From assembly GCF_001500025.1 (NCBI RefSeq), contig NZ_LQIW01000034.1, positions 310,001 to 374,000 of the forward strand: DNA of 64,000 nt, given 5' to 3'. The stretch is from Mycobacterium sp. IS-1590 (GTDB lineage: Bacteria > Actinomycetota > Actinomycetes > Mycobacteriales > Mycobacteriaceae). Shown here in pieces: positions 44,101 to 53,900 of the stretch. Both the position numbers and the translations under genes were made by a program. The number at the start of each line of letters is the position of its first letter. Positions within the stretch are counted from its first letter, which is position 1. A model generated the notes under the pieces. It was not told the origin of the DNA, did not search any database, and worked only from the letters and a program-made list of their open reading frames with translations.

Positions 44101-44534
44101 TTCAGGCGGATGTTGCGGACTTCGTCGGCCTGCTCGGCAGCTCCGATCAGCCTCAGGAGGCGCTCGCCGGTGTCAAGCGCCCGGTAGGCGTCGTCGTCGG
44201 TGAAGGTGCCGTTGTGGGCCCAGACGTTGCGTACTTCGCGCAGTTCTATGGCGTACGACTCGCCGGCCTTGCCAAGCGTCTTGTTGAACGGGTACCAGCC
44301 CTTCTTGAACCCACCCGTGATGTTCGATTCGGTCAGGATGCGGAACTGAATCTGGGGGTCGTGCGGGCTGTACGTCTTGTTGCTCGACGCTCCGTCCTTG
44401 GCCTGCACTAGTTTTGGCCAAGCTGCGCCAACAGCCGGGTCGCCCTGACCAATCACCATGGAGATGAAGTCATCCAGGGGTGGCGCGATGATCTCGAACA
44501 TCTTATTGATGCGGTCACGGTTACTCAATGCCAT
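41187..44534 (-). CDS. DUF499 AAA ATPase with N-terminal Swt1-like HEPN domain (Hma ATPase)
   Basis: This 1115-residue ATPase belongs to the DUF499 family found beside DUF1156 methylases in defence loci. Residues about 5-130 look like a Swt1-type HEPN domain with Arg102-X4-His107 (VRNVWAHNGTF). Walker A is GGGKTHS at 255-261 and Walker B ends in ILIDEW near 368. Near the C-terminus a Thr/Gly/Ala repeat linker precedes a final DUF499 tail domain. ATG 44534 is one base after the methylase stop. Two ATGs further upstream would run into the methylase. It is probably the motor or assembly ATPase of the system. Confidence 0.85.
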   Translation of the reverse strand: MALSNRDRINKMFEIIAPPLDDFISMVIGQGDPAVGAAWPKLVQAKDGASSNKTYSPHDPQIQFRILTESNITGGFKKGWYPFNKTLGKAGESYAIELREVRNVWAHNGTFTDDDAYRALDTGERLLRLIGAAEQADEVRNIRLNLRRVTADKDDKKVLKAAVDNPEAAGLKPWREVLPPHDDVATGNFAASEFAADLYKVASGDEQDAGYADAVEFFKRTYLTEGLSDLIGRAVRRLSGDDNAPPVINLQTNFGGGKTHSMLALWHVASGLPVGEFPQETQDLLTANGYKGVDVNRVAIVGNHFSPSGVTKDDGTHVNTIWGELAWQLGGAEAYAMVAQADADRTHPGKALHQLLAAYAPAVILIDEWVAYARSLVGRNDLAGGTFDDQFTFAQSLTEAAKGTSGVLLVISIPASESGDDTIVVGNAEEVGGAHGLEALKRLQNVVRRVADQWRPASSAEAYQIVKQRLFRQPDAAALASIGATARAYVEMYRKYSDDFPRESRDSAYEERIKRTYPIHPELFDRLYEEWSSLERFQRTRGVLRLMSTVIHALWTGEDASPLIMPGSIPLATANVNSELTQYLQDSWKAIIDADVDGPNSEPARIDKDKPLFGQRSLTKRLARTVFFGAAPTIGSAQKGLETQRVFLGTAVPGDVPGNFHSALTQLGDRATYFYSGSGKYWYDLQANITRTAKDQAERLHKEDVWAEIVRRLQDQAKTRGDFAGVHVCPESNADIPDTDEARLVILHPKVAHKRGTDSPAKEFAHKATEQRGTANRSNRNMLVFLAADEARLEELEYATRDYLGWAHVLANEVDLDLTQNQKNQATQRQSQADQTVTSRLLQTFTWALVPAQPDAGAPFIIRETKVEGQSPALAERVSRRLGNDGDLSTRQAAATIRLAIGKVPQIWKDGHVDLGSLWRLYSQYPYMPRLRDRRVLDEGVVDLPMLWETDAFALATGFDEATGRYVGLWIPGDNNSAPAPADSLLIVRPDVASHQRKHEEPTTTGTGAGTGTGTGTATGTATGTSAGTGAGAGPIDIAFTRFYGVKTLNSDKIAMDFKNIADEVIANLRDQGINLVVKIEIEAVDSTGFDENKIRTVSENAKTLKFDQSGFESE
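41434..41532 (-). repeat. in-frame Thr-Gly/Ala-Gly repeat linker in the DUF499 ATPase
   Basis: About 99 bp of GC-rich near-tandem hexamers encode a run of alternating Thr-Gly and Ala-Gly dipeptides in the ATPase. It is a flexible linker before the last ~60 residues. The hexamer unit suggests length variation between strains. Confidence 0.7.
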
Positions 44535-44535
44535 G

Positions 44536-47274
44536 TCACTCGTCCTCATCGTTGAAGTCGAAGGAGCCTTGCGCGATCGTAGATTGATTCTCGGAGCGTG
44601 CGGCGTCAAGGATCTCGGGCCAGCTGGTGACCAGGTTGTTGAAACTCAGCGCATCCTTGGTCCACCCATTCGACTCGGCGATTCGGAAGAGGAGGTGCGC
44701 CAACTCCTTAACCAAGTCTCCGTCGACGGCGCTATCCGGTCGTCCTAGTGCGTCGTTCAAGAAGTCACCTGCAGCTGAGATACCGTCACGCTCAAGGAAC
44801 TTGATGAGATGATGAAGTGCTTCCCAGTTGCTAGTGTGGAGGTCGGTCAGCACGTCGTAACCCCAACTTAGATCCGCTGGTTCTATCAATTGCACCTTGC
44901 CGGCACGTGAAGAGACGATCCCATCCCGGTCCATCGCCTCGACGCTGGTATTCCGCGCTCGAGCGAGATTGTCAGCGTCGCCAAACTTCCCGGTGCCGTA
45001 CCCGTGTTGGCGGTACCACGCGATCGCGAACCGCGACGTACTGTCGAAGTCGCCTTCTTGTTCGTTCAGGACCTGGTCGAGGGTCTCGTTGATACGTGCG
45101 AGGGCCGAGCGGACGGTCATATTCGTTCCGTCTGGTTCGAGCACCGCGGCGTAGCGACTAAACACTGCCATGCCGGGCCCGATCGCGGCTTGCGGCAAGT
45201 CGACGGGAGCAATCTGGCCCTGTTGCAACCTTCGGAGTGCATCGGGAAGTTCTGATTCAAGGGCTGCGATGAAACCGCGACGATCGGTCGTCAGCGCCGT
45301 GTTTGGTCGCGGGCGGAGCGAGAGAACGATCGATGAGGCGAGCGCATTTGTGCCCTGAGCGATCATGCGAGACGCAGTTTCGGTTCTGAAGGGCCACGTT
45401 GAAGTTATCTCCCATCCTGACCTGACCATGCCATCAAGCAGCGTTTCCCAACCTGATGATGCTTCACCAGAGTCATCGCTCTCGGACTGCTTAAATGCGT
45501 AGTAGACGGTGATGGGGTAATCATCGAATGCGACTTGGCGGGCTTTCGCGAAAACATCTCGGAATCCACTCTCAAAAAACCGCTTAGCGCCTTCGCGCCC
45601 ATCGTGTCTGTATGGATTAGCAACAAGCTCCTCGGCCTTCGGCACCAACATGGTTGCGAAGAGCTTTGGATGAACCCGCCGAAGCGAGCGACGCAACCAA
45701 ACATAAAAGAAGTCGGACAAGTCCGAGTAGCCAACGTTGTCGTAATAGGGCGGATCGGTCGAAATCAACATTTGTCGCGCACTAATATCTTGGGCAGGCT
45801 GTTGTTCGGCGTATCCGTTATGGTCGAGAACCAGTCCGTCGAGGGCTTGGGCGCCAAGCTCATACTGTGAACCCCATGCTCCTGAGCCGTTGCCCAGCGG
45901 ATTCAATTCAAGGAAGTCCCATGCCATTGGGATTGCTTGACGCGCAAACACATTCCGGATCTGCTCATTCTGGTAGTGCCATGTTGTGATGTTCGACTGG
46001 TAGTCGCTGCCCCGACTGACAGCCAAACCGAGATACGTAGCTACCGCGTCCGCGTAGCCCTCGTCCCCCGAGTCGATAAGAACACGCTGCCTCGCCTCCT
46101 CAACTAAGTCGCTGAATGTTGTGAGTGCCAGAAGCTGTCGGTTGGTGAATAAGTCGGAGAATCGGGAGAGCCCATACTGAGGGGTCCATAGATTGCGGGG
46201 GTCATACCCAAGGTCTTGATCGGGGACGTCGTCGGGACGAGCAATCTGAGCGGCTTTCGCGTGTTTCTCAGTTGGAGGAAAGTAGAGCCGCTCCCGCTTA
46301 CCCTCCGCAATTATCGCGAGTAGAACTTGGCCCATTCTTCCTGCAGCGCCTTCAGACTTGATGTATTCCTTGCTGACGGCCGCATCACAAGCAACGCAAG
46401 TGGCGCCGCGGCGACCCGACATAGTCCCGTCAGACTGTGGTCCACCGCCGTGCCCGATCTCGAAAGCAACCCGGAGTCTAGACGGCTGGGTCGGATCGCT
46501 GACTACAGAGGGAACAACGAAGACTTCCTTTCCTTTCTTCTTGCGGAGCCACCACGAGCTAACAAGAGGCATTTGAATGGAACACGCCGGGTTTGGGCAG
46601 ATAACGGTTCGAGCCCAGATCCAGGCGAGTGCATTCGCCCCGTCGACTTTCGGATAGTGCTTTCCTATCCGATTCGTCGCTTGCGACTGAACCCACTTTC
46701 CGTAAGCTCGAACGTCGGCAGCTAGGCCTTCAGCGTTCCTCCACTGCCTGATCTCGGAGTCCGCGAGACCCGGGAATGCCGGTGGACAGTTGCGAAAATG
46801 AGCCGGGATCTCAATGAGCGCTTTATTGATCAGCACGGCAACGGGATTGAGATCGTAGGCATGTGCCTCCAACCCCAAGCGCTGGGCCTCCAGAGGTATC
46901 GACCCGCCGCCTGCGAACGGGTCAAGAATGGGCGGAGGATGCCCATCCGTTGATTTCAAAATCTCATCACGAGCTTTGGCGAGCAATTTGTGGTCCGCTG
47001 CGTTCTCCCACGCAACAAGGTCTTCGATCAACTGGTGAAGGCGCGCCCGCTCGGCGCGCTGGAGTTCCTCGGTCGGAAACTCACCCGGACGGGCACTTGG
47101 ATCGTCAACAAGCTGGCCAAAGATGACAGCACGAGCTATGGCCAATTTCCTTCGAGCCCACCAGTAGTGCATTCGCCATGGATGGTTCTTACGCTTTGGG
47201 CCATCTTTCTCGGCCGCCTGGTTGATCGACTCCAGCGGCAACGCAACTTCTATCAACTTGCGCTTTTGTGTCAC
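44536..47274 (-). CDS. DUF1156 adenine-specific DNA methyltransferase (Hma methylase)
   Basis: This 912-residue DNA methylase has an N-terminal DUF1156 region (PLESINQAAEKDGPKRKNHPWRMHYWWARR), SAM motif I as DPFAGGG at 118-124, zinc-ribbon cysteines (Cys226/231 and Cys293/296) and catalytic motif IV DPPY at 507-510, followed by YDNVGYSDLSDFFYVWLRR. It should transfer a methyl group to adenine N6 to mark host DNA. GTG 47274 with a G-rich ribosome site is preferred over the longer frame. It sits between the helicase (94 bp gap) and the ATPase (1 bp gap). Confidence 0.9.
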   Translation of the reverse strand: MTQKRKLIEVALPLESINQAAEKDGPKRKNHPWRMHYWWARRKLAIARAVIFGQLVDDPSARPGEFPTEELQRAERARLHQLIEDLVAWENAADHKLLAKARDEILKSTDGHPPPILDPFAGGGSIPLEAQRLGLEAHAYDLNPVAVLINKALIEIPAHFRNCPPAFPGLADSEIRQWRNAEGLAADVRAYGKWVQSQATNRIGKHYPKVDGANALAWIWARTVICPNPACSIQMPLVSSWWLRKKKGKEVFVVPSVVSDPTQPSRLRVAFEIGHGGGPQSDGTMSGRRGATCVACDAAVSKEYIKSEGAAGRMGQVLLAIIAEGKRERLYFPPTEKHAKAAQIARPDDVPDQDLGYDPRNLWTPQYGLSRFSDLFTNRQLLALTTFSDLVEEARQRVLIDSGDEGYADAVATYLGLAVSRGSDYQSNITTWHYQNEQIRNVFARQAIPMAWDFLELNPLGNGSGAWGSQYELGAQALDGLVLDHNGYAEQQPAQDISARQMLISTDPPYYDNVGYSDLSDFFYVWLRRSLRRVHPKLFATMLVPKAEELVANPYRHDGREGAKRFFESGFRDVFAKARQVAFDDYPITVYYAFKQSESDDSGEASSGWETLLDGMVRSGWEITSTWPFRTETASRMIAQGTNALASSIVLSLRPRPNTALTTDRRGFIAALESELPDALRRLQQGQIAPVDLPQAAIGPGMAVFSRYAAVLEPDGTNMTVRSALARINETLDQVLNEQEGDFDSTSRFAIAWYRQHGYGTGKFGDADNLARARNTSVEAMDRDGIVSSRAGKVQLIEPADLSWGYDVLTDLHTSNWEALHHLIKFLERDGISAAGDFLNDALGRPDSAVDGDLVKELAHLLFRIAESNGWTKDALSFNNLVTSWPEILDAARSENQSTIAQGSFDFNDEDE

Positions 47275-47368
47275 GCAAGCCCCCCAGATTTCGAAGTATC
47301 CACACTGGCGCTGGCGCACGAATGGTGTGCGGTATGCACAGCGGCCGTAAATTGCACGGTCATATTCA

Positions 47369-50300
47369 TCAGAACGGATTCACTCCCTTTGCCCACGTCT
47401 TGTCCCAGTCGCCGCGGATGCCCGTGGCCTCAAAATCGCCGAGGTCGGTGTTCGCGAATGGATTGTCGAGGTAGCGCACCTCGTCGTACCGCGATCCGCG
47501 CGGGTCGACACGTACGAGCGCCAACCGATAGCGCGGGGCCGCGTTCTTTCCGACCATCACCTCGTTGTGCGTGACGAAGAAGTCTTTCGCCCCGTCGAGT
47601 CGGGCCTTCACCTCGATGCGGTACGTATCACCACCCGGCGCGGTCGACAAGATGTCGAATCCCTTGTTGTTGTAGGCCTGTTCGGCGGGATTACGCCCGA
47701 GTTCACGCTCCCGTGCCATCACCAACTCGACGCCGCGACGCTCCACCTCTTTGGTTTCCTTCGCGTGGATCGGCGCGTCGGCAGGCAGGTCACCTTCCAG
47801 CATCGACACCGGAAGCACCAGCGCCGCCGTGACAATACGCGGCGGCTTCGTCGACATCAGCGCCTGCTTGTCCAGCACCTCCAACCGCCTATGCAACCGC
47901 GCATCGAGGTCGACGGCCTTGCGGTTGAGGCTCTCGGCCGACTCCTTCGGCTTCTCGCCGGCCTGCTCCTTCTCGGCGGCCACGGCCGCGTCCAACAGCA
48001 GCCGGTCCCGTTCGCTCTCAAGGCGTTTCGTGACGAGTTCCCGCGTCTTCGCCAGTTCAGCGGCCCGACGCGGCTGAACTTCTGCGAGGTACTCCGGCAG
48101 CTGTGACGTGATGAACCAGCTGATGGTGCGGTCTTCGGCTTCGCTGAGCCACGGGAGTTGGCGCGCTGCCGCGACGGCGGCTGTCTCCGGTGCCGCGACA
48201 CAGTCGAGATACGGGGCCGGTCCGCCCGGTGTGACGGTGCCGAATTCGTCGACGTACGCGTAGCCGAACCGTCGCGACACCGCGGCGCCGGTAGCGTCGG
48301 CGACCTCCTCGACGACGCCCACCAACAGGTGCGGCTTCTCGAGCGTCGACGATACGAGAACCGTCCCGCTGTTGAGTGTGCCACCGAACCGGTGGATCGC
48401 CTCGTCCATGACGGCGTCGTGCAGCGGGTGGCCGGGTGCGAGAAGGTCCGCGCGGGCCGTGTCGTCCGAATGGACATGCTCCAGGTCGAAGCTCACGCGA
48501 TCGTACTTGGTGGCGATCGGTTGATACTTGCTCGCCCTCAGTTGTGCTGGGACGTTGGCGATCTCATACCGGCCCCGTTCGCGTTTGGCGATCCGGCCTC
48601 CCAGACGGGTGAATGCGGCCTTGAACGCCAGCTCGATGTAGTGCGGTTGCAGGCGCCGGGCCCGCGCTTCGTCCATCGCGGCACGCAACTTGGCGAGATC
48701 GGCGTCGGCCAGGTTGTCCGAGGCAAGTGCACGTTCGTCGAGCAGCTCCTTGAGCCCCTCGGAGACCTTGTGATCAATCACTTCGTGCATCTTGGCCTTG
48801 ACATCGTCGCGCTCGCCGTACCGGATCGCATCGAGCAGCAGGTCGCGAAGCGGTGTTTCACTGAACGCCTCGCCCAGGACATCGAAGACCTTGCCGCCGT
48901 AGGCCTTTCGCTGTTCCTCGATCTTGGTCAGCAGGCGTACAAAGACCTCGCCCTCGCGGGTGTTGCTGGCGACGATGTTCCACAGACGGCACACCTCTTC
49001 CTGCCCGATCCGGTGGATACGGCCGAAGCGCTGCTCGATGCGGTTGGGATTCCACGGCAGGTCGTAGTTCACCATCAGGTGGGCGGCCTGCAGGTTCAGT
49101 CCCTCGCCGGCCGCGTCGGTGGCCAGCAGGATCTGGCAGTCGCGGTTCTTGGTGAACTCCTCGGTGATCATCCGGCGCTCACCGCGGCGGACGCCCCCGT
49201 GAATCGAGCGCACGGCGTTGGGTTTGCCAAGCAGCGAACGGATCCGGCCGGCCAGGTACTCCAAGGTGTCGCGATGCTCGGTGAAGATGATGAGCTTGCG
49301 TGGCCACCCGTTTGCGTCGACCGTGAGCGCCTCGTCCTGCAGGATCTTGCTCAGCTCGGCCCACTTGCGGTCGGTGCCCGAATCGCGGACCTGTTTGGCC
49401 ACCGTGGTGAGCTCGGCCAAGTCGAGGAGTTCCGCGTCGAGTTCCTCGACGGTCTGCGCCGCCGTCGCCGCGTCCAGCAACTCTTCTTCGAGTTCCTCGA
49501 GCTCCTCGGAGTTGTAGTCGTCGGCATCGATCCCGTCGATGTCGACCGTGGGCTCCTTGTCGCGGTAGGTGCCGTTGAGGATCTCCTGCTTCTTACGTTC
49601 GAGCCGGTCGGTGCGGCGCACCAGGCTCTTGTAGATCGCCTCGGGGCTCGACGCGAGACGGCGCTGCAGAACAGTGAGGGCGAAGCCGACGGTGTTCTTG
49701 CGCTTGCCGCCGACCCGATCGGCCCGGTTCATGCCTTCGCGGACGTAGGCGGTCACCTGCTCGTAGAGGTTGTACTCCAGCTCGGTGAGCTCATAAGGCA
49801 CCGTCTCGGCGATCCGCTCGGGGAAGAGCTTCTTGCCCTCGAAGGTGAGCAGATCCTCCTTGACCATGCGCCGCATGATGCCGCTGGTGTCGGCGGTCTT
49901 CGTCCTCTTGCCTTCGAACCGGTCGCGATCGAGCAACGTGAGGAAGAGCTGGAAGTCCTCTTCCTTGCCGGAGTGCGGCGTGGCCGTCATCAACAACAGG
50001 TGACGGGTGATACGGCCCAGGAGCTCGCCGAGTTGGAAGCGTTTGGTCTTTTCGAGCTTGCCGCCGAAGTAGTGGGCGCCCATCCGGTGGGCCTCATCGA
50101 CGATGACGAGGTCCCACTCCGTCTCCCTCAACTGAGCTTGCAGCTCCTCGTTGCGAGACAGCTGATCCATGCGCGCGATCAACAGTGGGTTCGTCTCGAA
50201 GACGTTGAGGTTGACGTTGGCATCGATGAGCTGATTGGTCAGCAGGTCGAAGCGCAGGCCGAACTTGAAGTACAGCTCGTCCTGCCACTGCTCGACGAGG

Positions 50301-50779
50301 CCGCCGGGGGCGACGACCAAACACTGCCGGACGTCATCGCGCAAGATCAGCTCTTTGATGTACAGGCCGGCCATGATCGTTTTGCCGGCACCCGGGTCAT
50401 CGGCCAGGAGGAAACGCAACGGCGTGCGGGGGAGAAGCTCGCCGTAGACGGCGCGGATCTGATGGGGGAGCGGACGCACATCGCTGGTGGCGACGGCGAG
50501 CATCGGGTCGAACAGTCCGGCAAGTGTTATTCGCTGGGCCTCGGCGACGAGCTTGAAGTCGGAGGCGTTGGCGTCGAACGCGCGGCTGCCGGTCTGCGCG
50601 ACAGTGAGCTTGTCCTGGTCTTTGCGGAACACGACCTGCTGGCCCAGTGCTCCGTCGGTGGTCTTATACGTCAGCTCTAGAGCATCGGTGCCGTGCCACT
50701 GGGCAAAGATCACCGTGATCACCTGGGCTGGGATCAACCCGTCGATACGCAGGCCAGGCTTCAACTCTTCCAGCAGCAC
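47369..50779 (-). CDS. DEAH superfamily 2 helicase with C-terminal DUF3883 (Hma helicase)
   Basis: This 1136-residue SNF2-like helicase has Walker A DDPGAGKT at 127-134, DEAH at 228-231, and a helicase C domain with ATDAAGEGLNLQ and RFGRIHRIGQ. The C-terminal ~110 residues form a DUF3883 (NOV_C) domain with GFD (Asp1042) and EVK (Glu1056, Lys1058), the D...ExK pattern of PD-(D/E)xK nucleases. GTG 50779 follows GGAGG seven bases upstream. It is the first gene of the five-gene leftward operon and divergent from a second helicase gene. It probably translocates on or unwinds invading DNA. Confidence 0.9.
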   Translation of the reverse strand: MLLEELKPGLRIDGLIPAQVITVIFAQWHGTDALELTYKTTDGALGQQVVFRKDQDKLTVAQTGSRAFDANASDFKLVAEAQRITLAGLFDPMLAVATSDVRPLPHQIRAVYGELLPRTPLRFLLADDPGAGKTIMAGLYIKELILRDDVRQCLVVAPGGLVEQWQDELYFKFGLRFDLLTNQLIDANVNLNVFETNPLLIARMDQLSRNEELQAQLRETEWDLVIVDEAHRMGAHYFGGKLEKTKRFQLGELLGRITRHLLLMTATPHSGKEEDFQLFLTLLDRDRFEGKRTKTADTSGIMRRMVKEDLLTFEGKKLFPERIAETVPYELTELEYNLYEQVTAYVREGMNRADRVGGKRKNTVGFALTVLQRRLASSPEAIYKSLVRRTDRLERKKQEILNGTYRDKEPTVDIDGIDADDYNSEELEELEEELLDAATAAQTVEELDAELLDLAELTTVAKQVRDSGTDRKWAELSKILQDEALTVDANGWPRKLIIFTEHRDTLEYLAGRIRSLLGKPNAVRSIHGGVRRGERRMITEEFTKNRDCQILLATDAAGEGLNLQAAHLMVNYDLPWNPNRIEQRFGRIHRIGQEEVCRLWNIVASNTREGEVFVRLLTKIEEQRKAYGGKVFDVLGEAFSETPLRDLLLDAIRYGERDDVKAKMHEVIDHKVSEGLKELLDERALASDNLADADLAKLRAAMDEARARRLQPHYIELAFKAAFTRLGGRIAKRERGRYEIANVPAQLRASKYQPIATKYDRVSFDLEHVHSDDTARADLLAPGHPLHDAVMDEAIHRFGGTLNSGTVLVSSTLEKPHLLVGVVEEVADATGAAVSRRFGYAYVDEFGTVTPGGPAPYLDCVAAPETAAVAAARQLPWLSEAEDRTISWFITSQLPEYLAEVQPRRAAELAKTRELVTKRLESERDRLLLDAAVAAEKEQAGEKPKESAESLNRKAVDLDARLHRRLEVLDKQALMSTKPPRIVTAALVLPVSMLEGDLPADAPIHAKETKEVERRGVELVMARERELGRNPAEQAYNNKGFDILSTAPGGDTYRIEVKARLDGAKDFFVTHNEVMVGKNAAPRYRLALVRVDPRGSRYDEVRYLDNPFANTDLGDFEATGIRGDWDKTWAKGVNPF

Positions 50780-50904
50780 TGTTTGTCCTCCCCGGTAGAT
50801 AGCCGACCAACGCTAATAGACGGCTCCGACAATAGGCGGGCGAACCCGTGTGCCGTGGCGAGGCTCCGCTAATCTTCCGTGTAATCGATTGACCACCGGG
50901 ACCC
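50780..50904. promoter_or_regulatory. divergent promoter region between the two helicase genes
   Basis: These 125 bp must hold promoters for both the leftward defence operon and the rightward SNF2 gene. Short AT-containing boxes such as TAATAG and TAATCT are present, but no single -10/-35 pair or operator palindrome stands out. Confidence 0.4.
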
Positions 50905-53900
50905 ATGAACAAACACGAACAGCCGTCCACGTCGGCGATTGGCGATGAAGTACGACGCTGGGTGGACACCGCCAAGTCGCTGACGGTGGCTCGCCACGAG
51001 ATTGTTAGCGAGTCCGCCAAGCAGGCGGCAGCACTGCGAGCCCGCACTGTGAAGGCGCGGCGAGACGACCGCGATTTGTGGCACGTCATCCCGCTGCGCC
51101 CCGACGATCAGGCGCTCATTCAGGGTATGGCAAGGGCTGCCCACCTCTCGCCAATTCACCCGGACGTACAACGAGAGCTTGACCGGCTCACCACCGAGGT
51201 CGCTGCGGCGACGGCGGACTTGCGAAAGGTCACGGGATTCGGCCGCCTGCTGCTGTTCGGCGGAACACGAGACAAGGCCAACCAGGCAGCGCAGTTCCTC
51301 AACGACTACCACCGGTGGTTTCGCACCAGCGGTATCGGCCGGGCTATCGAGAGCGCCAGGCCGGTAGACGATCAACGGATTCACGCACTGACCGTCCGCG
51401 ACGCACTGGCCGACTGGGTGGGTTTCAAGCAGCAGCTCCCCGAGGATGGCAAATCCGCGGTCCTTGAAGACTCGAGGTCATTCGCGATACTGCCGAACGC
51501 GACGGGCATCATTCGGCGAGCGGCGGCCATAGAGTCCAGGATGCGCAAGGCCGCATTCGACGCCGGCAACAACGTCCGAAACAAAGAGACCGACCGGATG
51601 CTGGCCGACATGTCAGTCGAACGGCTCCGGGAAGCCACCCGCGACAAAATCCGCGTCGGCGCTCTGGTGGACAACGGCATCACCAATGTACTCGCAGTCT
51701 TGACTAACGAGCACCGCCTCCAAACTCTGGGCGGTATCGGGGAAACCTCTGCGACCCGGATCCGCGCGGCGGCGCGAACACTGCGGCAGAACACGTTCGA
51801 CGAGATACCGATGCGCATCGATATCAAGAACCGCACTCCCGAGCACACCGAGTTTCTGCGCCGCCTCCGGGCCTGGGACGCCGCACGTCGCGCCTGCGCT
51901 TCGTCTGCCGACATGGCCATCGTTGAAGAACTGGCGCCAGTTGCTGCGGCAATCGACAAGACGGTCACCCACGCAATCGTCATCCCGACCGCCCTGTCGA
52001 CCGTCGAGGACTTTCGGGACGCCATACAGATCGTCGCCCGGTCGGCTCGTGCGGTCGCGGATGCCGAAGACGCGGCAGCAAGCGGCGACCCATGGGAGGA
52101 CTTTCTCACTCGCCCCGCGGACTACTTCGCGCTGCTCGCCGAACTGGGATTCATCACCGAAGACGACGAGAAGACCCACGGTGATCTACCGACTGAAATC
52201 ATTGACGCCGTTCGCGATTTCGAACTGAAGGGCGACTATCTCACCGCGTCGCTGCGCGGCTACCAGAGCTTCGCCGCACGATTCGCCTTGGTTCAGCGGA
52301 AAGTGATCATCGGTGACGAGATGGGCCTGGGTAAGACCGTCGAAGCCATCGCCGCCCTTGCCCACCTCCGCGCCAAAGGCGAGCAGAACTTTCTCGTCGT
52401 GTGCCCCGCGGCTGTGGTGACAAACTGGGTCCGCGAAGTCAATGACAAATCGAAGCTGACCGCCCATCGGTTACATGGGCCCGACCGGCGGTGGGCGGCC
52501 AAGAACTGGGAACGCAACGGCGGCGTGGCCGTCACGACCTTCGAGACCCTGCCCTGGCTCACCAACAACATCGCGATACCAACGCTTGGCTGCGTTGTGG
52601 TAGACGAAGCTCACTACATCAAGAATCCCGATGCACTTCGCACACAGAGAACGTCGCGGCTCATCGATTCCTGCGAGCGGGCGGTTCTCCTCACCGGCAC
52701 ACCGCTGGAGAATCGCCTCGATGAGTTCCGCAATCTCGTCGGGTATCTCCGTCCGGATCTGATACTCGACGCAAATGAATTCGCGCCGAAGAAGTTTCGG
52801 CGCCAGGTGGCGCCTGCGTACCTCCGCCGCAACCAAGAAGATGTCCTCACAGAACTCCCCGAACTCGTCGAGGTCGATGAATGGATGCCGATGTCTGCCG
52901 CGGACGCATCCGCATACCGCGCCGCGGTAGAACGACGCAACTTCATGGCGATGCGACAAGCCGGTATGAGGCAGGGCCTCAAATCCACGAAGATGCAGCG
53001 CCTTGTGGAGATCGTCGACGAGGCAGAGGCCAACGGACGTCGCGTCGTGGTCTTCTCGCACTTCCTCGACGTCCTCAGCGACATCGCACGACATATGCCC
53101 GGCAGAGTATTTGGCCCGCTCACCGGTTCAGTCGTCGCTAGCCAGCGCCAGGTCATGGTCGACGACTTCTCCGCAGCCAAGAAGGGCGCCGTCCTGGTCG
53201 CTCAAATCGTCGCTGGCGGCGTGGGTTTGAATATACAAGCGGCGTCGGTCGTCGTGATCTGTGAACCGCAACTCAAACCCACCACCGAATGGCAAGCGAT
53301 CGCCCGAGCGCACCGCATGGGCCAACTAGAATCGGTCCAAGTGCATCGGCTCTTGTCTGATGAGGGTGTCGATCAAAGGCTCCGTGAGATCCTCGCGACC
53401 AAGAAGGAGCTGTTCGAGAGCTTCGCGCGCGAAAGCGAAACTGCTGCAAGCGCTCCGGAAGCCTACGACGTCACCGAAGCCGAACTCGCTCGCGACATCA
53501 TTGCCGCCGAGCGTGAACGCCTGTTCGGGCAAGGCGCACCGCCGACACCGGCGGCGGGGTCAACACCAGGCGCGACGAAGGTCGACGCAAGCACAACCGT
53601 TTCGGAGCAGCCACCTCGCGATCCTGCGTCAGGCGTAACGGCACCCGCGACACGAGCACCTGCCACCGATTCGCCGCCAGCGCCCCGTATCCCCGCGGCT
53701 CGGCCCCGGTTGCCACGCCGGGAGGCCGCCCATTCTGCGGAGAGCACCGTCGCAGACCGGCCGAGGCGCGTGGCTTCTCAACAGCAAGCGTCACACGTGT
53801 CTTCGAGTGCTGTGTCACGGGTGACCAGTCCCACACCACCGACGCTGAAGGCTTACCCTGTCTTTTCCGAAGCCCTCTCACCGATCTCGCAGACGCCGCC

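Noticed and set aside
48158..50680. 840-codon plus-strand open frame opposite the helicase gene
   Set aside because: It is antisense to a well-supported helicase with intact motifs, and its translation is Leu/Arg/Val/Gly-rich without any domain. Long antisense frames are expected at this GC content.
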